Of a DNA stretch of 64,000 bases, positions 36,874 to 44,724 are shown piece after piece (the first letter of the stretch is position 1; each line of letters starts with the position of its first letter). Made by a program: the position numbers and the translations under genes. Below the pieces are notes generated by a model that was given only the letters and a program-made list of their open reading frames with translations, was not told where the DNA came from and did no database searches. The stretch is taken from positions 1 to 64,000 of the forward strand of contig NZ_CP028488.1 in NCBI RefSeq assembly GCF_003048255.1. Reading direction: 5' to 3'. The stretch comes from Yersinia massiliensis (lineage in GTDB: Bacteria; Pseudomonadota; Gammaproteobacteria; Enterobacterales; Enterobacteriaceae).

Positions 36874-37374
36874 ATGACTACAACACTGAGAGATGCATTA
36901 GTCGCACTGGTTGGGCCCGAAGAGGGGAATACCCCGTACAGAACGGATGAAGAGGATAACCTGGCCCGCAGTACGCTAGCTGCCCGTGCTTTATTGAATT
37001 TTATGGATAACAGTCAATGCGAAGAAATCGATGTTGAATCGGTATTCAGTGACCTTATAACTGATTTGTTTCATCTGGGGTCATTGTTGCATCGGCAGGG
37101 GTTGTACACCGATTTTGGTTTGTGGGAAGAACGTGTTCTTGTTCGTGCGATAAACCATTTCCGGGCAGAAACGGACATTGAAATTGATGTTAATGGTGCG
37201 CGCCCTGATGCTGCTTGCTCACTGCTGCTCTACATAAACAATAAAAAATCAACACAACACGTTGCGACAATGGCCAGCAGATTATCCGCTGAGTTATCAC
37301 TCATTATTAAAAATGTAGAGGGGTTACCAACGGCGAATGCACTCCTGGCGGTTGTCAGTGAATGTCATAAATAG
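36874..37374 (+). CDS. Leading-region protein of unknown function
   Basis: 166 residues from ATG 36874 (MTTTLRDALVALVGPEEGNT), chosen because GAGAGGG lies upstream and the preceding in-frame DNA is leader. It is helical and acidic, with FSDLITDLFHLGSLLHRQGL and a conserved-looking HFRAETDIEIDVNG. No known motif. It sits between a leader module and the parMR locus. Confidence 0.6.
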   Translation: MTTTLRDALVALVGPEEGNTPYRTDEEDNLARSTLAARALLNFMDNSQCEEIDVESVFSDLITDLFHLGSLLHRQGLYTDFGLWEERVLVRAINHFRAETDIEIDVNGARPDAACSLLLYINNKKSTQHVATMASRLSAELSLIIKNVEGLPTANALLAVVSECHK

Positions 37375-37471
37375 TTGTATGGCCAGTGTAAGGGGACGTA
37401 TTTAACTATTTCCCCCCTTGTTCAGGGTGGTATCAGGGCAAGGGGGATCTGGGTCATGCATCACTAATGTT

Positions 37472-37580
37472 ACTCATTCTGAGTAGCATTAGAATCAACT
37501 TTAACCTATCAAGAAATTAAAAAAAACTCAATTTGAGATAATTAATTGACTCATATTGAGTAATTAAACTCAAATTGAGT
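37472..37580. repeat. parC: parC-like site: four ACTCAnnnTGAGT palindromes
   Basis: Copies start at 37472 (ACTCATTCTGAGT), 37526 (ACTCAATTTGAGA), 37549 (ACTCATATTGAGT) and 37568 (ACTCAAATTGAGT), immediately before parM. ParR-type proteins bind such repeats as centromere and operator. Confidence 0.8.
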
Positions 37581-37599
37581 AACTTAAAAGGGCACTGAG

Positions 37600-38577
37600 A
37601 TGAAACATATTTGCTGCGACGATGGCTCCACTAATGTAAAACTGGCTTGGTTTGATAATGACAACCTCCACACTTTCCTTTCCCCCAACTCTTTTCGCCC
37701 CGGATGGAAAATCGAAGGTATGGGGAGCCGTCGCACGTTCAACTATCAAATTGATGGCGTAAAATACACGTTTGATGACGTCAGCCACCAGGCAATAAAC
37801 ACAACTAATATTGAGTATCAGTACAGTGATACCAACTTGTTGGCGGTGCATCATGCTTTGCTCAACAGTGGCTTGGAACCCCAGGCAGTAAAATTGACAG
37901 TAACATTGCCCATCAGTGAGTTTTATACCGAGGACTGCCAGAAAAATACGGTGAATATTCAGCGTAAAATTGAGAATCTTTTACGGCCGGTAGTGCTGAA
38001 TAAAGGTCAATGCTTTGAAATTTCGGCAGTAGAAGTGATGCCAGAATCATTACCCGCTGTTTTCTCTGCATTGGCCCGTGAGAATGTCGGGCCGCTTGAA
38101 ACCTCACTTGTTATTGATTTGGGTGGTACGACGCTCGATGCAGGGGTGATTGTTGGCCAGTTCGATGACGTGACGGCAATTCATGGTAACCCGATGATTG
38201 GTGTTTCACTGGTGACGCAGGCTACCTTAACGGCATTACGTATCGCGGAGAGTGATACCAGTGCATTCGTAGCCGATACGGTTATTCAGCGTCGTCACGA
38301 CTGGGAGTTTTTATCTCAGGTTATCAATGACGGCTCGCGGGTTGATAATGTGATTGATACGATTGAGACAGCCATCAGTCGCTTGGGTGACCGTGTTGTG
38401 AATGAATTAGCCCGTTTCCGTCATGTAAATCGGGTATGGCTGGTCGGTGGGGGCGCCCCACTGATAGAATCAGCGATACGAAATGCCTGGAAATTACCTG
38501 CAGAACGGATAACGCTAGTTCCCAATCCGCAATGTGCTCTGGTCAATGAAATGGCGTTGTTTAAGCTAAAGGGGTAA
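37600..38577 (+). CDS. parM: ParM/StbA actin-like plasmid segregation ATPase
   Basis: 325 residues, like R1 ParM (320) and StbA. Actin-fold motifs: phosphate-1 CDDGSTNVKLAW (about 6-17), phosphate-2 SLVIDLGGTTLDAGVI (about 168-183), adenosine region VWLVGGGAPLI (about 285). It polymerises to push plasmid copies apart together with ParR and parC. It is followed after 6 bases by parR. This is the second complete partition module in the window. Confidence 0.93.
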   Translation: MKHICCDDGSTNVKLAWFDNDNLHTFLSPNSFRPGWKIEGMGSRRTFNYQIDGVKYTFDDVSHQAINTTNIEYQYSDTNLLAVHHALLNSGLEPQAVKLTVTLPISEFYTEDCQKNTVNIQRKIENLLRPVVLNKGQCFEISAVEVMPESLPAVFSALARENVGPLETSLVIDLGGTTLDAGVIVGQFDDVTAIHGNPMIGVSLVTQATLTALRIAESDTSAFVADTVIQRRHDWEFLSQVINDGSRVDNVIDTIETAISRLGDRVVNELARFRHVNRVWLVGGGAPLIESAIRNAWKLPAERITLVPNPQCALVNEMALFKLKG

Positions 38578-38583
38578 CAGAAC

Positions 38584-38988
38584 GTGAGCGAGAAAAGCAG
38601 TGATAACCGCCGGAAATTTACCTGCTATCTGCAACTGGATAGCGAAGCTGATCGCCATGCGTTGGAAGTCGTTGAGTCCATATCACAGCGGGTAAGGGGG
38701 GATTTCTTGCGTAATGCCGTTATTACGACAGCAGCACTGCATCAGCTCGACCCTCGGTTGCCGGTGCTATTGGCCACCCTGTTTAATGGCCAGTTGACGG
38801 CTGATCAACTGGTCAACTTGCTGACTCAAACTACCGGATGGAAACCCAGCCAGGCGGATATTCGTGACGTGATCGCCTCATTAGGGACGGTCGACACTGC
38901 CCCTAATGAGGCAGTAGAGCATAAGAAAGATGAGCCCAATTCAGATGGACTAGAGAATATTCGTAGAAAGATGGATAAACTCATATAA
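38584..38988 (+). CDS. parR: ParR/StbB centromere-binding protein
   Basis: 134 residues with GTG start, directly after parM. The N-terminal RHH-like region (RRKFTCYLQLDSEADRHALE, VRGDFLRNAVITTA) binds parC; the disordered C-terminal tail (ENIRRKMDKLI) is where ParM interacts in homologues. The similarity is by architecture and position, since ParR proteins diverge quickly. Confidence 0.82.
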   Translation: MSEKSSDNRRKFTCYLQLDSEADRHALEVVESISQRVRGDFLRNAVITTAALHQLDPRLPVLLATLFNGQLTADQLVNLLTQTTGWKPSQADIRDVIASLGTVDTAPNEAVEHKKDEPNSDGLENIRRKMDKLI

Positions 38989-39087
38989 CTGATATAAAAA
39001 TAAGCAAAAATTTCCCCTTTCATTACTTAAAAGGTGCAAAAATTGCTTAAAACATATTAAATTTATGGAGCACAGGAGCCGTATTAA

Positions 39088-39651
39088 ATGACTGGCTACG
39101 ACTTGCGATTATGGCGCTCTGGACAATTTTGGGCGCGAGATGAGGTTAGATCAATTCGTATCGGAAGTCGGTGGCGGCAGGAGGATGCTGCGGAGCAACT
39201 TGGTGTAACTCTGCGAACCTATCGCACTTATGAACAATATACGCCACCCTTAATGGTTGAGTTAGGTGTACAAATTTTATCACTCCAAACCATGTTATCG
39301 GAGTTGGCCAGATTGCCTTTCGAACAGGCAATAAATCGTTTGCGAACTTTGACGGTATGCCCTAAACAAGAGCTCGGGGTCATGCCGACTTATCAGGTGG
39401 TGATGCCATCGTTAGGGTTAAAACAGTGGCGCTCAGCTCTAAATTGGACTCAAGTACAGGTTGCAGAAAAGTTAGGCGTCACTATTCGGACCTATAAGAG
39501 TTATGAACAAGAATCCTACAAACTTCCTCGACGGGTTATGTTAGCTATTCAGGCGCTGACCTTGCTGGTTATGCTTCCCCAACTGGCTAATGGCCAACCT
39601 GATGATCTCCTGCCACAACTCCGGTTGCTGCTACAAACCGACGGGGCATAG
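39088..39651 (+). CDS. Protein with two tandem helix-turn-helix units
   Basis: 187 residues built from an internal duplication: unit 1, LRLWRSGQFWARDEVRSIRI ... QEDAAEQLGVTLRTYRTYEQ (about 6-50); unit 2, LKQWRSALNWTQVQVAEKLG ... VTIRTYKSYEQ (about 110-150). Each is an XRE-like HTH followed by a hydrophobic helix (ILSLQTMLSELA; IQALTLLVMLPQLA). AGGAG precedes the ATG. It is likely a transcriptional regulator able to bind a direct or inverted repeat as a monomer. The target is unknown. Confidence 0.7.
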   Translation: MTGYDLRLWRSGQFWARDEVRSIRIGSRWRQEDAAEQLGVTLRTYRTYEQYTPPLMVELGVQILSLQTMLSELARLPFEQAINRLRTLTVCPKQELGVMPTYQVVMPSLGLKQWRSALNWTQVQVAEKLGVTIRTYKSYEQESYKLPRRVMLAIQALTLLVMLPQLANGQPDDLLPQLRLLLQTDGA

Positions 39652-39744
39652 CCCGTAGTTCTATAGCGTCGATAAACCGCCAAAGTAATAGATATCCGCC
39701 AAGCTAACCAGGAATTGTAAGCTGATTTGGTTAAGTCACTTTTT

Positions 39745-39796
39745 GTGAACATATTTGTGTTCACGTATTGTGAACATTAGCGGAGGCGAGTATAAT
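39745..39796 (+). promoter_or_regulatory. higBA promoter with overlapping operator
   Basis: Consensus-like promoter TTGTGA (39768) - 17 bp - TATAAT (39791). GTGAAC at 39745 and 39770 and GTTCAC at 39759 make a dyad overlapping the -35 element, suited to HigA/HigBA autorepression. Confidence 0.82.
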
Positions 39797-39825
39797 TATC
39801 TCACGCCTAACAGATAGAGGGATTT

Positions 39826-40137
39826 ATGCGGGTTATTTCAAAGAAACCGTTTGATGAGGCGGGGAAGTTATTTCCGAATGATGCTGCGGCGCTAGATGAT
39901 ATTTATAAAGTGCTGCATACCGAGCGGTTTTTAACGCCTGATCATCTTAAAGCGCGTTTTCGAAGTTTGGACAGATTCAAATACAGACAAAAATGGTGGG
40001 TGATAGATATCGGTGGGAACAATTTACGAATAATCGCCTATATAAAGTTTGAAACTCAGAACGTGTTTATTAAGCACATTGTGACTCACAAAGAATATGA
40101 CAGGCTCACCGATTACTACCGGAGAACTCCAGAATGA
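39826..40137 (+). CDS. higB: HigB-type mRNA interferase toxin
   Basis: 103 residues, MRVISKKPFDEAGKLFPNDA with RFRSLDRFKYRQKWWVIDIG, NNLRIIAYIKF and IKHIVTHKEYDRLTDYYR: the HigB/RelE-like ribosome-dependent RNase fold. The toxin precedes the antitoxin, as in hig loci. It overlaps higA by ATGA. Confidence 0.9.
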   Translation: MRVISKKPFDEAGKLFPNDAAALDDIYKVLHTERFLTPDHLKARFRSLDRFKYRQKWWVIDIGGNNLRIIAYIKFETQNVFIKHIVTHKEYDRLTDYYRRTPE

Positions 40138-40571
40138 TGACAACAAACAGTTATGAGGTTGCTTTAAATGCGACGGCCGCATTAATAAATGCCGTGCCCT
40201 TGTTGGGAGGGAGCCATAGCCGTGAAGACTACGAGCAGGCTCTTGAGATGGTAGAACGCCTAATCGATACTGACGACGAGAACCCGCTGATCGACCTGTT
40301 GGCTAAAAAAATTGCTGATTATGAAAATACTGCCCCCGAATTCGAGGCGTTCAACGCGCGTATAGCTGCATTACCGCAAGAGTTGGCGATGCTACGCGTG
40401 ATAATGGATCAGCACGGGCTAAATCAAAGTAGCTTCAAAGAGGAAATTGGTGCCCGTTCTTTGGTCAGTATGATCTTGAAAGGAGAGCGTAAGCTGACTC
40501 TGGAGCACATGAAAGCTCTTTCAAAGCGCTTTGGACTACCTGTTTCTGCCTTTATTGATGAAAACGTATGA
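40134..40571 (+). CDS. higA: HigA-type antitoxin
   Basis: 145 residues with a C-terminal XRE-like HTH (LRVIMDQHGLNQSSFKEEIG, ARSLVSMILKGERKLTLEHM), the usual arrangement of HigA. It is coupled to higB by overlap and probably represses the promoter at 39768-39796. With HigB it is the second addiction module of this window. Confidence 0.9.
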   Translation: MMTTNSYEVALNATAALINAVPLLGGSHSREDYEQALEMVERLIDTDDENPLIDLLAKKIADYENTAPEFEAFNARIAALPQELAMLRVIMDQHGLNQSSFKEEIGARSLVSMILKGERKLTLEHMKALSKRFGLPVSAFIDENV

Positions 40572-40892
40572 CGTTTGGAATAAAAACGTCGTTCTTTGGT
40601 GGCCAGAAACTGGCCACATAAAGGATACCCGACCTTGTCGGGTCCCCCATGGACGATATTCTGCCCGATCACCGAAAATTCCCCTCACGCCGTGCCCTTA
40701 CACTAATCCGGGCCACGGTTCCCACAAGGGAATGCTACGCCAGCTCTTTACCCGTTCGCACTCCCTCCCTGCGGTCGTTCGCTTGCGCGTGCGGCTTACA
40801 GTTCTGCCCTTGCAGGCTCCGTTATTTGCCCGTCTTGGTTTAGGGGCACGGCGTAGGCCGTTCTCTTAGTCTGATAACCCGGAGCGAATGTT
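40572..40892 (+). repeat. Leader module 3 (before the 40893 gene)
   Basis: Non-coding. Perfect hairpins TGGCCAG-aaa-CTGGCCA (40600-40616) and ACCCGAC-ctt-GTCGGGT (40627-40643) open the module. The conserved core CGTTCGCACTCCCTCCCTGC GGTCGTTCGCTTGCGC lies at 40753-40788, and a pyrimidine-rich tail with GGGGCACGGCG precedes the ribosome site. The core is identical to that at 41391 and 50685. Confidence 0.7.
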
Positions 40893-41129
40893 ATGAGCAA
40901 TTTTATCCCTCTTCATGTCCAGCAAGCCCCCGTTTACGTTTTGTCATTGGAAAGTACCCCGTTTACCCGCTCGATATCTGACGATGATTGCTGTGCCTGG
41001 TGCCGACATCTTTTATATCGCCCAGGGGAACTGAGTTTGTGTCAGTTACATAACATGCATGATTGGCCTGCGCGTTTTAATGAAGATGGATATGCCCTGG
41101 ACTGCGAACAGCAGCTGGCGTGTCGTTAA
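40893..41129 (+). CDS. Small cysteine-rich leading-region protein
   Basis: 78 residues. DDDCCAWCRHLLYRPGELSL ... CQLHNMHDWPARF contains CCAWC and C-x4-H positions that could bind zinc. CGGAG lies 9 bases upstream of the ATG. Unknown function. The genetic context (leading region, own leader) marks it as an early gene in the recipient. Confidence 0.6.
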   Translation: MSNFIPLHVQQAPVYVLSLESTPFTRSISDDDCCAWCRHLLYRPGELSLCQLHNMHDWPARFNEDGYALDCEQQLACR

Positions 41130-41531
41130 TCTGTTGGCTGGCCTGCCTAGAGCGGGCCTGTTTCCTTTATCCAGGAATGTGAGTACTGAATTTCCAGGCT
41201 ACGAACATGACCGGCCTCGAACCGGCCATGTCCGAGGTGACAATATCGACACTATCCTCGTTTGTAGTCAGGCATTCCGCCCTATGGGCGGGGGATTTAA
41301 ATAGATTCTGTGTCTTTTGGGGCTTACGCCGTAGCCCGAACGTAGCCGGGCCGCTGCGCCAGCAAGGGTTCGCTATGCCCGTATCCTCACCCGTTCGCAC
41401 TCCCTCCCTGCGGTCGTTCGCTTGCGCATGCGGCCTCCGGTCCGGCCCCTGCCTGCTCCACTTTTCGCCCGTCTGTGTTGTGGCTACGGCGCAAGCCGTT
41501 ATCCGATAACCTTTAGATGGGAGTATGTAAC
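41130..41531 (+). repeat. Leader module 4 (before the DUF1281 gene)
   Basis: Non-coding. It begins with a dyad around CATGACCGG-cctcgaa-CCGGCCATG (41206-41230) and GCCCTATGGGCGGG (41279-41292), then GGGGCTTACGCCGTAGCC, CAAGGGTTCGCTATGCCCGT and the core CGTTCGCACTCCCTCCCTGC (41392) continuing to 41434. ATCCGATAACC and GGGAG precede the gene. Same architecture as modules 3 and 8. Confidence 0.7.
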
Positions 41532-42461
41532 ATGCCAAATTGGTGCGCGAACCGATTAATTGTGACCGGCAGTAAAGAGCAACTCGATGCCGTTGAAGCT
41601 TTTGCGCTGGGTGAAATGCCGCATAAGTATGAAATGGCCATCAAACAGAGTATTCGCCTATTTGTCGCAGGATGCGCTGGTCTGCTGCAGACTGTGGATG
41701 GCTCGGAATATACGCCATACCTGGATCTTACCTCTACGGGGCGAGGTGTGATCTCGCCAGAAAATTTGGCGTTTACCGAGTGGGTCACGTTGCTATTGAA
41801 TAACGTAGAACTGGATGACACAGCTTGCACATATATTGACCGGCTATATGGACAAAGCGGGATAGGGGATAAGACATGGGAAACCTTACCCGATGCGGCT
41901 CAGGAGACTATTGAGTCATTGTTTAAAGAAAAGGGATATGACTGGTTTAATTGTACAGTATCAGGGACATCGCCATCTTATTCAGAATATTGGGATCTCC
42001 CTTTATCTATCGATAATGGACAGCCGTTTGATATGCGGTCGTTGTTGCCGACACGGCTCGCGAATGAGGTCAATGGCTTTAATGGCCGACTTCTGGCGAA
42101 TATAAGTAGCAGTTGTAGCCTATATCTCAGTCTGTACGAGGTTAAATGGCCAACAGCTTGTAGCCTTGATGTCTTCGGGGAAACATGTGAATTAACGTTA
42201 GATTTTGATACTCCTTGGGGACCCCCGTCAAATGATGTGTTAAGTGCGTTGAGTCGTCAATTTGACTGTGATGTTATGCACTATTTCAGTGAATCAGGAT
42301 GTGGGTTCTGTGGGTATGGCGAATATAGCAAGGGGGATTTGCTTGATGGAGCGAATGATAATATCGAGTTTGAAGAGTTTATGGGGGATGATGGATATGA
42401 GTATTCCCGCGAAATTGGACCGGACTATATTATAGATAACCTCCCCCATTTTGGTGGCTAA
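41532..42461 (+). CDS. DUF1281-family protein
   Basis: 309 residues from ATG 41532 (MPNWCANRLIVTGSKEQLDA), chosen because family members begin MPNWC-x-N and GGGAG lies upstream; five extra codons are possible. Conserved features are the N-terminal WCANRL, EYWDLPLSI and the C-terminal segment with TPWGPPSNDVL and SESGCGFCGYGEY. The family is common in plasmid leading regions and some phages; its molecular role is unknown to me. Confidence 0.8.
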   Translation: MPNWCANRLIVTGSKEQLDAVEAFALGEMPHKYEMAIKQSIRLFVAGCAGLLQTVDGSEYTPYLDLTSTGRGVISPENLAFTEWVTLLLNNVELDDTACTYIDRLYGQSGIGDKTWETLPDAAQETIESLFKEKGYDWFNCTVSGTSPSYSEYWDLPLSIDNGQPFDMRSLLPTRLANEVNGFNGRLLANISSSCSLYLSLYEVKWPTACSLDVFGETCELTLDFDTPWGPPSNDVLSALSRQFDCDVMHYFSESGCGFCGYGEYSKGDLLDGANDNIEFEEFMGDDGYEYSREIGPDYIIDNLPHFGG

Positions 42462-42922
42462 AACTGATGAGCGTCCCTATGGGGCGCTCTTTTCTCGATT
42501 TAAGCCTCGTCCTGCCCGGTTAATTGCGAAAACGGACGCCATCGAGAGCGTCCGCTTTCGTTCCCTTTGCTATGTGCAAAGGGACGGTAGCTTGGCCACT
42601 GCAGGCAGTGGCGGTTATTAAATCTATTTCTTCTGCAATATTGTCGTTGTGACGGCTAACGCCGTGCCTTCACTTTAGACGGGCCGCTACGGCTGCAAGG
42701 GTTCGCTTCGCCGCTATCCTCACCCGTTCGCACTCATCCACTCAGTGTTCTTCCCGTTGCCCGCTCGTTCAATATTCACTCGCTGGCCGTCCAGTCCACT
42801 TCGCTCCTTCGCTTGCGCTGCGGCTTCCGGTAGCGCCCCTGCATCCTCCACTTTGCGCCCGTCTGTCGTGTCGGCACGGCGTAAGCCGGTGTTGTTATCC
42901 CACAACCTGCGGAGGAATTTAC
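42462..42922 (+). repeat. Leader module 5 (before ardA)
   Basis: Non-coding. Hairpins CGGACGC-catcgaga-GCGTCCG (42533), GTTCCCTTTGC-tat-GTGCAAAGGGAC (42570-42595) and GCCACTG-cagg-CAGTGGC (42595-42612) are followed by CAAGGGTTCGCTTCGCCGCT and CGTTCGCACTC (42725), a 60-bp insertion relative to other modules, and CTTCGCTTGCGCTGCGGC. The tail CGGCACGGCGTAAGCCGGTG resembles modules 3 and 4. Confidence 0.68.
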
Positions 42923-43423
42923 ATGAGCACGATTTCACCTGCTGTCTATGTCGGCACGTACCATAAATACAACTGTGGCAGCATTGCTGGCCAGTGGTTG
43001 GATCTGACTGATTTTGACAGTGAAGAGGATTTTTACGCCGCTTGCAGCAAGATCCACTGCGACGAATCTGACCCAGAGTTGATGTTTCAGGATTGGGAAG
43101 GAATACCGTCAAAGCACGCTTCTGAATCCCATGTTGACTGGACGTTTATTGAAGCGTTCAGACAAGCTGGGGAAGAAGGGCGGAGCGAGGCATTTGTGGC
43201 TTGGGCTGAATACTCAGGAGAGTGTGATTTCGATAGATTTCAGGATGCATATATCGGGGAGGCGGGAAGTGAGGAAGACTACGCCCGCGAATACGTGGAG
43301 GAATCTGGTCTACTCAGTGAAGTTCCAGACTGTCTTCAGAATTATATCGACTTTGAAGCATACGCGCGGGATCTGTTTACCAGCGGCCTGACTTTTTATA
43401 GTGGTTTTGTTTTCACATCCTGA
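42923..43423 (+). CDS. ardA: ArdA antirestriction protein
   Basis: 166 residues, the exact length of ColIb ArdA. ISPAVYVGTYHKYNCGSIAG QW at the start, then the acidic run and the antirestriction motif region EVPDCLQNYIDFEAYARDL near the C-terminus. ArdA dimers mimic bent B-form DNA and block type I restriction enzymes; expression on entry protects unmodified plasmid DNA. GGAGG lies 7 bases upstream. It follows its own hairpin leader. Confidence 0.93.
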   Translation: MSTISPAVYVGTYHKYNCGSIAGQWLDLTDFDSEEDFYAACSKIHCDESDPELMFQDWEGIPSKHASESHVDWTFIEAFRQAGEEGRSEAFVAWAEYSGECDFDRFQDAYIGEAGSEEDYAREYVEESGLLSEVPDCLQNYIDFEAYARDLFTSGLTFYSGFVFTS

Positions 43424-43431
43424 CACTGTAA

Positions 43432-43455
43432 AGCGGCAAGAAGAACCTTGCCGCT
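43432..43455 (+). terminator. Hairpin between ardA and the 43467 gene
   Basis: AGCGGCAAG-aagaac-CTTGCCGCT, a perfect 9-bp stem 8 bases after the ardA stop and partly upstream of the next ribosome site. It may attenuate or stabilise. Confidence 0.65.
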
Positions 43456-43466
43456 AAGGAAATTTC

Positions 43467-43670
43467 ATGCAACTCAAACCAGAAAGCCGTGACATCCTCA
43501 GACAGTATAAAAACCTGATCAATGAGCGTAGAAAGGCCAATGAACTGGCCCCCGTCACTACCGCGCAGATTGTCGATTCAATGTGTGAATATTTAACGTG
43601 GCAGGCATCAGTTTACATTTGTAACCAATTTATCATTCAAGGGGGGAATGGAAAACTCCCGGATGCATAA
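43467..43670 (+). CDS. Small leading-region protein of unknown function
   Basis: 67 residues, MQLKPESRDILRQYKNLINE, helical, no motif recognised. AAGGAAA precedes the ATG. Downstream of ardA, separated by a hairpin, it may be co-transcribed. Confidence 0.55.
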   Translation: MQLKPESRDILRQYKNLINERRKANELAPVTTAQIVDSMCEYLTWQASVYICNQFIIQGGNGKLPDA

Positions 43671-43674
43671 AGAA

Positions 43675-44349
43675 CGAGGCAGGGGGACCTGCCAAATGCC
43701 GCGCAAAACCCTGGCAGGCTTCGCCTGCCGTAATGCGCCTAACGGCGCTACGCGTACTGATTCTTAGCATACTTTTGATAGCTTATAGCGACTCAGTGAA
43801 CCGCAGAATATCAATGGAAACAAATAGCTAAAATTTTATATCTGACTGTTATTTATTGAATTTATAATGATTAATTTCATTATTCGCCTAGTGAAAGTAG
43901 ACCCGAAAACCTTGCTTGCCACCTCCGGCTGCTGACCGGCTGGCGCCGTTCAACAGTCGAGCCACACTCCGCCAAGCAGTCTCCGCCGAACCCCTACAGG
44001 TTTCGGGCCATTCGGCTAGTGTCTGATGGATAACGTCAAATTCCACCCCGCAGCTGGCTATTGCCAGCGCCATCACCGCCCCGGCGATAACCCCTCCGGG
44101 GCTGCAAGGACGCCACGCCGTTTCGTCGTGTCGCGGTGTGTGCATTCTGTTTGCTTGTTCGGTGTGTTATCTCACGGCCAGCATCTTTGGCGGTGGGCTG
44201 TGTGTAGCACCATCCCCGTTCAAAAAACAAGGTAGGGTAAACGCCGCAAGCGGCCCCTTGTTTTCTGCCCAGGTCTGTCGCTCCTACGCCCATTGCCGCG
44301 AAAGATACTCACCGAGAGATATGAAAAACACCGAAAGGGGAGAAGCAGA
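43675..44349 (+). repeat. Leader module 6, type 2 (before the 44350 gene)
   Basis: 675 bp, non-coding. It opens with GGCAGGC-ttc-GCCTGCC (43711-43727), an AT-rich stretch, then a GC-rich part with many CCGGC and GCCAGC dyads. AAGGACGCCACGCCGTTTCG TCGTGTCGCGGTGTGT (44106-44141) is exactly repeated in module 7 (48668-48703); GCGG-GGGCTG-TGTAGCACCA and ACGCCGCAAGCGGC also recur. The frame running through it on the - strand has no start signal. Confidence 0.65.
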
Positions 44350-44631
44350 ATGCACACACAAATAACATCAACGTCAAAACCGCCGCTTCAAGAGCCTACC
44401 GAAAGATATGGTTTTACTGAGGCAATGTTTTGGGATGTTTATCAGCATGTTATCTCTTTGGTGGGGGGGCACAGTACGGGAACAATCGAAGCGCCAGCGC
44501 TACCTGCTGATGCGGTATGTCTGACCGTCAATTGCGGCCCTGATTATTACTCGGTTTGGTTGGTCGACAGTTGGCCAGTCGCCGCCAGTGATGAACTTTG
44601 CATGATCCATTGGTGCATAAGCTACACGTAA
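44350..44631 (+). CDS. Small leading-region protein with N-terminal PPLxExTERYG motif
   Basis: 93 residues from ATG 44350 (MHTQITSTSKPPLQEPTERY G). GGGGAG lies 9 bases upstream. The first ~20 residues resemble the protein at 48912 (MNTQTSRPPLPESTERYG), but the rest (AMFWDVYQHVISLVGGHSTG, NCGPDYYSVWLVDSW) is unrelated. Unknown function; a candidate anti-defence or early gene by position. Confidence 0.6.
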   Translation: MHTQITSTSKPPLQEPTERYGFTEAMFWDVYQHVISLVGGHSTGTIEAPALPADAVCLTVNCGPDYYSVWLVDSWPVAASDELCMIHWCISYT

Positions 44632-44636
44632 AAAAA

Positions 44637-44654
44637 AGCAGGGTTACCCCTGCT
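44637..44654 (+). terminator. Rho-independent-like terminator
   Basis: AGCAGGG-ttac-CCCTGCT after the 44350 gene, preceded by an A-run (bidirectional-type). Confidence 0.65.
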
Positions 44655-44724
44655 TATCCGGTTGTGTATGGAGTTCTAGCTTCATATACAACCTTAACAA
44701 GCAATAACTTACAGGAGTTATCAC

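Noticed and set aside
43888..44145. Open frame on the - strand beginning MHTPRHDETAWRP, with a related frame at 48666-48923
   Set aside because: Both are reverse translations of the repeated leader segment; no ribosome site, and the similarity is explained by DNA-level repetition.
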